A stretch of 64,000 nucleotides of DNA from Rhizobium sp. BT03 (GTDB lineage: Bacteria; Pseudomonadota; Alphaproteobacteria; Rhizobiales; Rhizobiaceae). The notes beneath the pieces were generated by a model. The model searched no databases. It was not told where the DNA came from and worked only from the letters and a program-made list of their open reading frames with translations. The stretch covers positions 372,001-436,000 of the forward strand of contig NZ_CP125641.1 in the NCBI RefSeq assembly GCF_030053155.1, given 5' to 3'. A program made the position numbers and the translations under genes. Shown in pieces: positions 44,130-52,665 of this stretch (the stretch's first letter is position 1; every line of letters begins with the position of its first letter).

Positions 44130-45092
44130 ATGAAACAGCTGAAACGCAATGCAGCCCTGTTCTTCGCCGGTTTGATGCTGAGCGCGGCGCCGGCTGCCGT
44201 ATCGCATGCCGCCGACAAGCCGACACTTGCATTCGTCGTCAACGGAGCGTCCGACTTCTGGAAGGCCGCAGAGGCCGGCGTGAAGAAGGCGCAGGGCGAA
44301 ATGCCTGATTACCAGATGGAATTGAAATATCCTGAGCAGGCGGCCGTCGCCATTCAGCAGCGTCTGATGGAAGATCTCGTCAGCGCCGGCGTCAAGGGAA
44401 TCATGGTCTCCGCCGTCGATCCCAAGACCCAGACGGACGGCCTCAATAAGATCGGCTCGCAGACGGCTCTGTTCACCACTGACAGCGACGCGCCGAAGAC
44501 CAACCGCGTCGCCTATATCGGTTCCTCGAATGTCGACGCCGGCAAGCAGGCCGCCGAAATCGCCAAGAAGGCGATGCCGGACGGTGGCAAGTGCATGGGT
44601 TTCGTCGGTCTGCTCGGCGCCGATAACGCCCGCGAACGCATCGAAGGGATGAAGGAAGGGCTCAAGGGTACCAAGATCGAGCTGGTCGATGTTCGCGGTG
44701 ACGACATCGACCAGACGCGCGCCAAGAAGAACGTCGAGGATGCGCTGGTGGCCAGCCCCGACCTGACCTGCATGGTCGGCTTCTACTCCTACAACACGCC
44801 GCGCATCTATGAGGCGCTGCGCGACGCCGGCAAACTCGGCCAGATCACCGTCGTCGGCTTCGATGACGATCCGATCACGCTCGGCGGCGTCAAGGAAGGC
44901 ACGATCGCGGCAACCGTCGTACAGCAGCCGTTCGAATGGGCCTATCAGGGCATGAAATTGATGGCTGCCTACCTCAAGGGCGACAAGTCAGGCGTTCCCG
45001 CCGATGGCCTGATCATCATCCCGACGGTGATCATCGGCAAGGATGACGTTGACAAATATGCTGCCAACCTGAAGGCCATGGCTGGAAAGTAA
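44130..45092 (+). CDS. Periplasmic sugar-binding protein (ribose/galactose type)
   Basis: 320 residues. Signal peptide about 1-28 (AVSHAADK), then a class I (type-1 periplasmic) binding fold (TLAFVVNGASDFWKAAEAGV, MVGFYSYNTPRIYEALRDAG, VVGFDDDPITLGGVKEGTIA). RBS GGGAGG. Substrate is probably a pentose, hexose or polyol, not identifiable here. Confidence 0.9.
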   Translation: MKQLKRNAALFFAGLMLSAAPAAVSHAADKPTLAFVVNGASDFWKAAEAGVKKAQGEMPDYQMELKYPEQAAVAIQQRLMEDLVSAGVKGIMVSAVDPKTQTDGLNKIGSQTALFTTDSDAPKTNRVAYIGSSNVDAGKQAAEIAKKAMPDGGKCMGFVGLLGADNARERIEGMKEGLKGTKIELVDVRGDDIDQTRAKKNVEDALVASPDLTCMVGFYSYNTPRIYEALRDAGKLGQITVVGFDDDPITLGGVKEGTIAATVVQQPFEWAYQGMKLMAAYLKGDKSGVPADGLIIIPTVIIGKDDVDKYAANLKAMAGK

Positions 45093-45095
45093 CCT

Positions 45096-45128
45096 CTTTC
45101 GCGGCGGCGCTCACCGCCGCCGCGAAAG
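45096..45128 (+). promoter_or_regulatory. Intercistronic hairpin after the sugar-binding protein gene
   Basis: Perfect 14-bp stem CTTTCGCGGCGGCG / CGCCGCCGCGAAAG with a 5-base loop, 3 bases after the stop. No T-run. Confidence 0.65.
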
Positions 45129-45167
45129 GCATTTCATGCCGACGGCATCAGTAGCCATGGACAGCCG

Positions 45168-46709
45168 ATGAACCATAGTTCCGACATCCCGTTACCGGGC
45201 GCGCCCGGAACGCCATTCCTTTCGCTTTCCGGCGTCGGCAAGACCTATCCGGGCGTCGTTGCGCTCGAAGGCCTGTCAATGGACATCATGCCAGGCGAGG
45301 TCATCGGCCTTGTCGGCGAAAACGGCGCTGGAAAATCGACGCTGATGAAGATTCTCGGCGGCGTGATCGCCCCCGACCGGGGCACGATCCTGCTCGACGG
45401 GGCGGAGCACCGGTCCTTCACTGTGGAATCGAGCATCTCATCCGGCATCGCCTTCGTGCATCAGGAACTCAATCTCTTCGACAATCTAGACGTTGCGGCC
45501 AATATCTTCCTCGGCCGCGAGCCGCTGAAGGCCGGACCTTTCAGGCTCGTCGATCGCGATCGGCTGCGAGACATGGTGAAGCCGCTGCTGAAGCGCGTCG
45601 GGGCGCATTTTTCCGCCGACACGCCGGTGGCGTCGCTTTCCCTTGCCGAGCAGCAGATGGTGGAAATCGCCAAGGCGCTGTCCATCAACGCCAGGCTCGT
45701 CATTTTCGACGAGCCGACGTCCAGCCTGCCGCTGGCCGAAACCGAACGGCTTCTCAGCATTATCAAATCGCTGAAAGCCGAAGGCATCAGCGTCATTTTC
45801 ATCTCGCATCGCCTCCACGAGGTCGAGCGCGTCGCCGACCGGGTCGTCGTGCTGCGCGACGGGACGCTTGTCGGCACGCTCGCCAGGAAAGACATCGGCC
45901 ATGACCAGATGGTCAAGCTGATGATCGGCCGGGTGCTTGCGGCCCGGACTGCAAAACCGCAGCGCTCGCCGGGCTCGGTGGCGCTGAAGGCAAGCGGCGT
46001 GCGCACCGAGGCCCATCCCGGCCGTCCCGTCGATCTGGAAATCCGCTATGGAGAAATCATGGGGCTGGCGGGCCTCGTCGGGTCGGGCCGTACCGAGCTT
46101 GCAAGGGTATTCTTCGGTGTCGACCGGAGCTACGGCGGAACCATCCTGCAGGACGGGCAGGAAATTTCCGTCCGTTCCGCCCGCGACGCCGTCGCTCGCG
46201 GCATTTTCCTGGTGCCGGAGGATCGCAAGCGCAACGGCATTCTTCTCGATTTCCCGATCGCCCAGAACATCACCCTTGCCGATCTTCCCAAGCATTCCAG
46301 CCGCTTCATGCTTTCTGCCGACCGGGAGACGGCGGCGGCCGAAAAACAGCGGCTTCGCCTCGCGATCAAGGCGCCTTCCGTTTCGACACGAACCGGCACG
46401 CTATCCGGCGGCAACCAGCAGAAGGTGGTGCTGGCCAAATGGCTGTCGATGAGCCCGAGGGTGATGATCTTCGACGAGCCGACGCGCGGCATCGATATCG
46501 GTGCGAAGAACGAGATCTACGGCCTGATGCGGGCGCTTGCCGATGCCGGGGTGGCGATCCTGATGATATCAAGCGACATGGAAGAGGTGATCGGCGTTTC
46601 CGACCGCATCGCCGTCATGCACGAGGGCCGGATCGCCGGCATATTGGAAGAGGACGAATTCAGCCAGGAAAGCGTCCTTTTGCTTGCTGTCGGCAAAAGG
46701 GTAGAATAG
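45168..46709 (+). CDS. Sugar ABC transporter ATP-binding protein (two fused nucleotide-binding domains)
   Basis: 513 residues, the RbsA/MglA layout. The first domain has GENGAGKST and LVIFDEPTSSLPLAE; the second has LSGGNQQKVVLAKWLS and VMIFDEPTRGIDIGAKNE. It powers uptake with the permease encoded next. Confidence 0.92.
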   Translation: MNHSSDIPLPGAPGTPFLSLSGVGKTYPGVVALEGLSMDIMPGEVIGLVGENGAGKSTLMKILGGVIAPDRGTILLDGAEHRSFTVESSISSGIAFVHQELNLFDNLDVAANIFLGREPLKAGPFRLVDRDRLRDMVKPLLKRVGAHFSADTPVASLSLAEQQMVEIAKALSINARLVIFDEPTSSLPLAETERLLSIIKSLKAEGISVIFISHRLHEVERVADRVVVLRDGTLVGTLARKDIGHDQMVKLMIGRVLAARTAKPQRSPGSVALKASGVRTEAHPGRPVDLEIRYGEIMGLAGLVGSGRTELARVFFGVDRSYGGTILQDGQEISVRSARDAVARGIFLVPEDRKRNGILLDFPIAQNITLADLPKHSSRFMLSADRETAAAEKQRLRLAIKAPSVSTRTGTLSGGNQQKVVLAKWLSMSPRVMIFDEPTRGIDIGAKNEIYGLMRALADAGVAILMISSDMEEVIGVSDRIAVMHEGRIAGILEEDEFSQESVLLLAVGKRVE

Positions 46710-46749
46710 CGCCGCGGCCAATATACACGTATCGGGGAATGGATCTCGA

Positions 46750-47775
46750 ATGGTCAAAAAAGATCTCGGACTGCTGCTTTTGATCGTCGTCGTCGGCATC
46801 GTCGTCGCCATCATCAATCCGCGCTTCCTGCTGCCGATCAATCTCGCCAACACCGCCAACCTGATCGGCCTGTTCGGCATCTTGTCGATCGGCCAGGCCT
46901 TCGTCATCATAACTGGCGGTATCGAGCTTTCCGTAGGCTCGCTCGTCGCCCTTCTCGGCGTGCTGTTCGTCGATTTCATCGCCGTCCAGGATATGTCGTG
47001 GATGCTGGCGCTGCCGCTCATTCTCGCGCTTGGCGCGGTCATAGGCGCCGTCCACGGCTGGCTGATCACCCGGCTCAACCTGCAGCCCTTCGTCGTCACC
47101 CTCTGCGGCCTGCTGATTTATCGCGGCGCAGCGCGCTTCTACACCGCCGACGGGACGGCGGGCTTTGCGTTCGGCCAGAATTTCCCGGACCTCGAATTCC
47201 TGACCGCCGGACGATTCTACGGCGTGCCCAACACCTTCATCACGCTCGTCATCATCACCGTAGTGATGTGGATCATGCTGCATCGCTCCGTCTTCGGGCG
47301 TTATCTTTACGCGATCGGGAAGAACGAGGAAGCGGCCCGCTATTCCGGTATCCGCACCGGCCGCATGATCATGTCGGCCTATGTCATTTGCGGGCTGCTG
47401 ACTGCGCTTTCGGCGATTTATTTCGCCATGTACACACGCTCGATCTCGCCGGCGAGCCATGGCCAGTTCTACGAACTCTACGCGATTGCCGCCGCCGTCC
47501 TCGGCGGCTTTTCGCTGCGCGGCGGGGAGGGCTCGATCGTCGGCGTCGTGCTCGGCACGGTCCTGCTCCAGGAGCTGCAGAATCTCGTCAATCTGCTTGG
47601 CATCCCGTCGTCGCTGAATTTCGCCGTCATGGGCGGCGTGATCCTTATCGGCGTCCTGATCGACCAGCAATGGCACGCCATCCGTGTACAGCGCCGCATC
47701 GTCTCCGCCGCCCGGCAGACCGAAGCCCGTCATTCGAACGAAGGCAGTTTGCCGGTGGCTGCCAATCAGGATTAA
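46750..47775 (+). CDS. Sugar ABC transporter permease (RbsC type)
   Basis: 341 residues, about 8-10 hydrophobic helices. Family motifs ITGGIELSVGSLVALLGVLF near 55-75 and RYLYAIGKNEEAARYSGIRT near 185-205 are typical of ribose-type permeases. Only one permease gene is present, so it should act as a homodimer. Last gene before a rhizobial repeat. Confidence 0.92.
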   Translation: MVKKDLGLLLLIVVVGIVVAIINPRFLLPINLANTANLIGLFGILSIGQAFVIITGGIELSVGSLVALLGVLFVDFIAVQDMSWMLALPLILALGAVIGAVHGWLITRLNLQPFVVTLCGLLIYRGAARFYTADGTAGFAFGQNFPDLEFLTAGRFYGVPNTFITLVIITVVMWIMLHRSVFGRYLYAIGKNEEAARYSGIRTGRMIMSAYVICGLLTALSAIYFAMYTRSISPASHGQFYELYAIAAAVLGGFSLRGGEGSIVGVVLGTVLLQELQNLVNLLGIPSSLNFAVMGGVILIGVLIDQQWHAIRVQRRIVSAARQTEARHSNEGSLPVAANQD

Positions 47776-47776
47776 A

Positions 47777-47868
47777 GCATGTCGCGCAAAACTGTGCAGC
47801 GGTTTCCCAGGCGAAGCGCGAAGCGCTTTTGCCGCAACGACATGCGTACAAACAAAGAGCTAAAGCGC
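47777..47868. repeat. Rhizobial short intergenic repeat, copy 2
   Basis: Begins GCATGTCGCGCAAAACTGTG 3' of the permease stop and ends AACAAAGAGCTAAAGCGC, with CGACATGC pairing to the start. It contains an extra inner segment (GCGAAGCGCGAAGCGC) relative to copies 1 and 3. Confidence 0.7.
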
Positions 47869-47910
47869 AAGCAGCTAATCTGAAAGATCGTGACGCGCTT
47901 TAGGTCATCG

Positions 47911-48035
47911 GCTGCAGGTCACGCTCGCTCATCGCAATCAGTCCCATCCGCTTGTCTCCCGCGCCATCAAACGCGGGGAGAGTGACATTCCAACTTTGCA
48001 GAAACAGGACACTTCAACTTTGCGGCTACATCAAA
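47911..48035. repeat. 125-bp relic of an ISNCY-type element
   Basis: Base-for-base identical to 49546-49670 and in the same orientation. It holds one IS terminus, the transposase ribosome-binding site and about the first 12 codons, ending CTACA then TCAAA. It is the remnant of an earlier copy of the adjacent element. Confidence 0.85.
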
Positions 48036-49665
48036 TGTGGCGGTCAGGTTGAAATGTCCGCGGTTGCGCAAAGTAGAAATGTCACTGGCGGCAGCCGCAC
48101 GGCAGGCCGACCAGCCCCGATCTGAGCGGCTGGTCCGGGTTGCAAGATCAGATCGGGGCGGGTTTGTGGCACCATCGGCTTTAGCTTTAAGACGATGCGA
48201 TCGACGCCTCACTCGGCAGCATCGCGCTTTGCCAGCGCAGCTTTATGGCGTTCGATGACGGCCGGATCGTTCGTAAAATCCTTCCGTCGCCCCGGACCGT
48301 GAGCACGTCGCACATAGCCGTTCTTCTCGCTGTTGGTCATCACCACCGGCTTCGACGGCTGCTCCTGACGCTCCTTGATATAAGTCAGAACGTCGCCGAG
48401 CCGTTTGTTCTCGGTGATCGCCGCATGCGTCACCCGCTGGTCCTTGTCGAAGGTTTTGTAGGGCAGGGAATGTCCCTTCCATCGTACATCGAGGCGGCCA
48501 TCGGCATAGGCATAGGTCTCGACATAGCGGCCGGCCAATCCGCGCGTCACGTCGCTCTCCTCCAGCATGATCCGCTTACGCTCGAACGAAAACGTCAGCT
48601 GCGACCCGACATAGCGCTGCTCGCGTTTGCACAGGATCTCCTTCAACCGATCCGGTGCAAGATTTACCGGCCGGTGCAGGTCATCGGATCGGGCAGGGAC
48701 AATCGCAAACCGCCCATTGTAGTCCACCATGAAGCCCGGCAGAAACGCATTGCCTGCCTCCATGGTGTCGATGCCTGCCAGTCGCAATTCCTTGACCAGA
48801 CGATCCTGCAGCGTCCGGTTCATCCGCTCGACACGGCCTTTGGCCTGGCTGGAGTTTGCACAGAGAATCTCGATATTTAGCTCCGAGAGTGCCCGTCCGA
48901 ACTGGGTCATGCCCTGACCACCCTTGGCCTCCTTCTTCGTCACCCGGAAGACCGAGTGCTTGTCGGAATAAAAGGCGATCGGCGCCCCGTGCTGCTTCAG
49001 ATAAAGCTCAAGTGCGTCGAAATAGCTGAAGGCGCTTTCCGAGCGCACGAACCGCAACTGCATCAACCGGCCCGTCGCATCGTCGACAAACACCAGGAGC
49101 GAGCACGGATCTCCACGATCCTCGAACCAGCGATGCTCGGACCCGTCGATCTGCACCAGCTCGCCATAGGCTTCGCGCCGCAAGCGCGGCTGATGAAACG
49201 TCCGCCGCTGCTTGCGTGACAGCCACAATCCGGCCTGCGTCATCCAGCCGCGCAACGTCTCGCGCGACACACGCAATCCATCGCGCTCGGCAAGCTTCTC
49301 GGCCGCCAGCGTCGGACCGAAATCCGCATAACGTTCACGAACCAGCGTCACCGCATAATCGCGAACACCATCGCTGATCCGGTTGTTCGACGGCCGGCCG
49401 ATCGCCTTGTGGCGGATCGATGCCGCACCGGTCGTTCTGATGCGATCCAACAGCCGCCGCACCTGGCGCTCGCTGAGAGCAAGCACATGTGACGCCGACA
49501 CCATCGTCATCCGCCCGTCGGCAACCTTCGACAAAACCTCGATCCGCTGCAGGTCACGCTCGCTCATCGCAATCAGTCCCATCCGCTTGTCTCCCGCGCC
49601 ATCAAACGCGGGGAGAGTGACATTCCAACTTTGCAGAAACAGGACACTTCAACTTTGCGGCTACA
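48036..49665 (-). mobile_element. Complete ISNCY-type insertion sequence
   Basis: About 1630 bp. Left end begins TGTGGCGGTCAGGTTGAAAT and the complement of the right end begins TGTAGCCGCAAAGTTGAAGT. The imperfect inverted repeats continue for about 50 bp, sharing GCAAAGT and AATGTCACT. Flanked by 5-bp direct repeats TCAAA (48031-48035 and 49666-49670). One transposase gene with all catalytic acids, so it is potentially active. Confidence 0.82.
48209..49582 (-). CDS. ISNCY-family DDE transposase
   Basis: 457 residues. N-terminal helix-turn-helix (VLALSERQVRRLLDRIRTTG, about 33-52) and an rve-type integrase core with D146 (ELVQIDGSEHRW), D207 (AFYSDKHSVF) and E252 (AKGRVERMNRT). ATG 49582 is preceded by GGGAG 8 bases upstream. 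No frameshift or truncation. Confidence 0.9.
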   Translation of the reverse strand: MGLIAMSERDLQRIEVLSKVADGRMTMVSASHVLALSERQVRRLLDRIRTTGAASIRHKAIGRPSNNRISDGVRDYAVTLVRERYADFGPTLAAEKLAERDGLRVSRETLRGWMTQAGLWLSRKQRRTFHQPRLRREAYGELVQIDGSEHRWFEDRGDPCSLLVFVDDATGRLMQLRFVRSESAFSYFDALELYLKQHGAPIAFYSDKHSVFRVTKKEAKGGQGMTQFGRALSELNIEILCANSSQAKGRVERMNRTLQDRLVKELRLAGIDTMEAGNAFLPGFMVDYNGRFAIVPARSDDLHRPVNLAPDRLKEILCKREQRYVGSQLTFSFERKRIMLEESDVTRGLAGRYVETYAYADGRLDVRWKGHSLPYKTFDKDQRVTHAAITENKRLGDVLTYIKERQEQPSKPVVMTNSEKNGYVRRAHGPGRRKDFTNDPAVIERHKAALAKRDAAE

Positions 49666-49840
49666 TCAAAAGATCGCATAAGATAGCTTATGGAACTTTT
49701 TGTCAAAGCCGACGCTGGCTCGCAGGAAATTGAGACAGTTCAAGCATGTTTGACGAGGCAAATATAATCATTGAGGCCGAGACATATATCGAACTTCCTA
49801 GCGCTCGTGGGCAAATGTTGACGGGGAACCCTGTTTTGCC

Positions 49841-50230
49841 ATGGATTATAAAGCCGGCGAGCAGGCGCTGAACGCAGCCATCATGGAGTACCCATGGATG
49901 GATTTCTATCTGGTGAGCCTTGACGAGACCCGCGCACTGGTCAGGGGCACGCTGGATATAAGTTATGGCTACCAGTTGCAAATAGAGCTCATCGGCGTGA
50001 GCTACATCGACTGCCCAGCCAGCTGGAAGACTGACACAGGCAAGGAGGTCTTCTCCAAGCCTTTGCCGGAGACGCTGCCGAACGAGGTGCGCCAGCGCCT
50101 ATTCGACAACAACGCTGGTGACGTGTTCCGCTTCGCGGTAGATGGCTTTCACGGCACTTGGTTTGCGCACATCGTGGCTATGGAAATGCGGTTCAAAAGC
50201 TCCTTAGGACAAGCGTATCTGCCTTGGTAG
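49841..50230 (+). CDS. Hypothetical protein next to the insertion sequence
   Basis: 129 residues, MDYKAGEQALNAAIMEYPWM at the start and FHGTWFAHIVAMEMRF near the end. Mixed alpha/beta, no signal or membrane segment, no family recognised. Codon use is less GC-rich than the neighbours. A GGGGAA lies about 12 bases ahead of the ATG. A 42-codon frame at 49747 just upstream may be unrelated. Possibly cargo that arrived with mobile DNA. Confidence 0.45.
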   Translation: MDYKAGEQALNAAIMEYPWMDFYLVSLDETRALVRGTLDISYGYQLQIELIGVSYIDCPASWKTDTGKEVFSKPLPETLPNEVRQRLFDNNAGDVFRFAVDGFHGTWFAHIVAMEMRFKSSLGQAYLPW

Positions 50231-50315
50231 GGACGATTGGGTCGCCGGCTCCCGCAAAAGACAAGAAGCCCTCCCCCGGCGAACCGGAGCAGGCCATTGC
50301 CTATAATCCGCCGCA

Positions 50316-51458
50316 TCAACGTGCGAGCGTTAGCCAATCGCCGATCGTCGTCCCCAAACGTCGCACGGACCGTGTGGCGGGGATGGCGGGGCGCTCAGTT
50401 GCTATGGTCTTTCTGACTTCACGCGGGCTGAGCCCGAATTCATGGCTGAAGGCGCGCGTGAAATTGGCTGCAACGTCGAAGCCGGCGGCCTCGGCAATCT
50501 CCGAGATCGGCCTGGTGTCGGTCGGGTTGGTAAGATCCGCATAGGCCTGCAGCAATCGACGTTTGCGAATGTAGTTGAAGACGCCCCCGCTCGTTTCGAA
50601 CAATTGGTAGAGCCGCGTCCGCGAAATACCAAGCGCACGGCACATGGCCTCGGGCGTCAAGCTCTCTGAATGAAGATTGAGGTGAATATAGCGATGCGCC
50701 CGCTCCATCAGCCCCATATTGGTCTGTTCCTGACCGCGATCCAAATTCGCGGACGATGCAGCGCATGCAACGACCATATCGCCGATCGTCCGGATGATCC
50801 GCGGCACCTCCCCCACCGTCAAATTGCTGAGGTTCGCTTCCAGGCCGTCGATATAGCTGACGAGCAATTCGGCGAGGCTGCCGGAGAGGGCGATGTTGTG
50901 GGCGTTCTGCAGAAGAGGCGCATCATGGGTCAGCAGTTCATAGGGCAGGAAGACGAGCACCGCGGCTGAATCGGTCATCCGCCCACGGTACGGATAACCA
51001 AGAGACCTGAAAAATATCTCACCCGGGCCGGTCTCCGTTACATGGCGATTGGCCTCGGTCCAGGCCCGGCCGCTGCGAAGTACGCCGACCTTCCAGTGAT
51101 CGATCGGGCTCGATCGCAGCATGGCCTGATCGCGAATATAGCTGCATGCCTGCGCATGCTGCTGGACGATGAGGATATCGCCGAGCTGCCAGCCGGTCTG
51201 TTCCGCGAGAAAACCGTCGTCCTCTGATTTTCCATCCGGCAGATGAACATCGACAAGCGGCGCCATGTGTGATCGCCAGGACTGGAATTGTTCTTTCGGC
51301 GGCAGGTCTTGCGTCGAGAATCGCAACGGCACCAGTGCCGGCGGAACGTCCCCCCGATGTTCTTTCTGCGGGGACGGTTCGCGCGGCCAGCGCCGCCGCT
51401 CCAAATGGGCCGGCCACTCCCGTCCACCAGCGGGGTCATCTCCAGACTCCGTAACCAT
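50316..51458 (-). CDS. AraC-family transcriptional regulator
   Basis: 380 residues from ATG 51458, which directly follows GGAGGAATTGG; in-frame codons further upstream lack such a site. An N-terminal sensor of the AraC-binding-like type (about 60-235) precedes two C-terminal helix-turn-helices (MCRALGISRTRLYQLFETSG and ISEIAEAAGFDVAANFTRAF). Target unknown. Gene order does not link it clearly to bgsBA, which lies about 1.2 kb away in divergent orientation. Confidence 0.88.
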   Translation of the reverse strand: MVTESGDDPAGGREWPAHLERRRWPREPSPQKEHRGDVPPALVPLRFSTQDLPPKEQFQSWRSHMAPLVDVHLPDGKSEDDGFLAEQTGWQLGDILIVQQHAQACSYIRDQAMLRSSPIDHWKVGVLRSGRAWTEANRHVTETGPGEIFFRSLGYPYRGRMTDSAAVLVFLPYELLTHDAPLLQNAHNIALSGSLAELLVSYIDGLEANLSNLTVGEVPRIIRTIGDMVVACAASSANLDRGQEQTNMGLMERAHRYIHLNLHSESLTPEAMCRALGISRTRLYQLFETSGGVFNYIRKRRLLQAYADLTNPTDTRPISEIAEAAGFDVAANFTRAFSHEFGLSPREVRKTIATERPAIPATRSVRRLGTTIGDWLTLAR

Positions 51459-52061
51459 CCAATTCCTCCAGCGCATAAGCCGATCCGGGCTGTTGAAACT
51501 GAAGCAAGCAATCGTTTTCGCGGCTGAAACGTCCGCGCAACCCATCCGATGGAACCGAATCGACTGAAGCTCTACGTGCATAAGCTACTTATCATATTCC
51601 TATGCGAGCAGAAATGGACGGACCGATAATTTTCGGGATGCGGCGATAACGACAATTGCGTCCTGTTCCTGTATCTAAATGAGCAAGGGTTGGTTCCAAG
51701 GACATTCGGAAAGCCCGAATACTCACTTGCCAGTGCAATGCAGTTTCAAAGCACTCCCAACGTGAAGCGACACCAATTCACAACAAAATATTCAAGCAGA
51801 GGAGGATAGGTCGTGAACTATCGGGGCAATATTCGTGCGCGCTTTGCGCGAGCATCGGGTTTCCTCTGCTCACCTTCGTGCGAGACGCTCCTGAGGCCGG
51901 ACATCGGCAAGTAAGGACGCGAAGGGGTTGCGCGCAGGCCGAGGCCGCCTGTGTCGATGCGTAATGAGGCCGAGGCCTGCACGCAACCCTTACTATATCC
52001 ACATCCACCCATTGGCGAATTTTGTGACGCTGCCCATGTCTGTGGCAGAACGGAGGCTACG
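51459..52061. other. Gene-poor stretch upstream of the AraC gene
   Basis: 603 bases with no convincing coding frame. The only notable structure is the long inverted repeat at 51925-51989. The AraC promoter must lie near 51460-51650. Confidence 0.5.
51925..51989. repeat. 16-bp inverted repeat with 33-base loop
   Basis: GGGTTGCGCGCAGGCC (51925-51940) and GGCCTGCACGCAACCC (51974-51989) pair with a single mismatch. Both arms are bordered by GAGGCCG-type sequence. Possibly a rhizobial mosaic element or a leader hairpin. Confidence 0.55.
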
Positions 52062-52262
52062 ATGACCACCGCATGTGAGGAAGAACATATCGAATTGAAG
52101 CCGATTTCGAACTGCAGACGAGAGGTCGAAGTCGCGATGGTGGAAATGCTCGTGAGTTTGCAGAAACGCGGATGGTCTGCTGCGGAATTGGCATTGGAGC
52201 TCGCAGACGCCTCCGAAGATCTCGTCATGCTGATCGCGACCAAAAAGCTTCGACCGCATTAA
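52062..52262 (+). CDS. Small hypothetical protein
   Basis: 66 residues from ATG 52062 behind CGGAGG. Highly helical (EVAMVEMLVSLQKRGWSAAE followed by LALELADASEDLVMLIAT). No family recognised. Its stop is followed within 2 bases by rhizobial repeat copy 3. Confidence 0.55.
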   Translation: MTTACEEEHIELKPISNCRREVEVAMVEMLVSLQKRGWSAAELALELADASEDLVMLIATKKLRPH

Positions 52263-52665
52263 CGCATGTCATCAGGAAGCGTGCGGCAGTGCCGGAATAA
52301 CGACATGCATAAAAACAAAGAACTAATGCGCACCGCATATCAAGTTTCATGCGATGCGCATTAGAAAGAAGATCGCTTGGAATTATGCTGTTTCCGACTA
52401 GATGAGATGGCAGCGCTGTCAGCGCGGCGCAGTGATTTCCCGCTCCATCAGCACCCTGTCACGTCAGTCGTCGCGCCGCCGCAGATGGCTTGACCATGCC
52501 CCCAGCACCGCATCGATACGGTGCCAAGCCCCCGTCGGCGGCGTTTCCTCCACAGCCGAATTGTTTCTACCGCAGCGTTGCGGTCCTCTCTTGTCTACTA
52601 ATTTTCGATGCGCTAAATTATGCAAGAATGAGTTGCATCCGTTTGTGCCGGCTCGATAGGGACGG
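52263..52665. other. Intergenic region upstream of bgsB
   Basis: 403 bases: repeat copy 3 at 52264-52330, a near-palindrome GCACCGCATCGATACGGTGC at 52505-52524, then an AT-richer stretch (around 52595-52625) likely to hold the bgsB promoter. No gene seen. Confidence 0.5.
52264..52330. repeat. Rhizobial short intergenic repeat, copy 3
   Basis: GCATGTCATCAGGAAGCGTG ... AACGACATGC then AAAAACAAAGAACTAATGCG, the same plan as copies at 462 and 47777. Confidence 0.7.

Noticed and set aside
49747-49875. 42-codon frame beside the insertion sequence
   Set aside because: Too short and unsupported; it overlaps the start of the better frame at 49841 and resembles nothing known.
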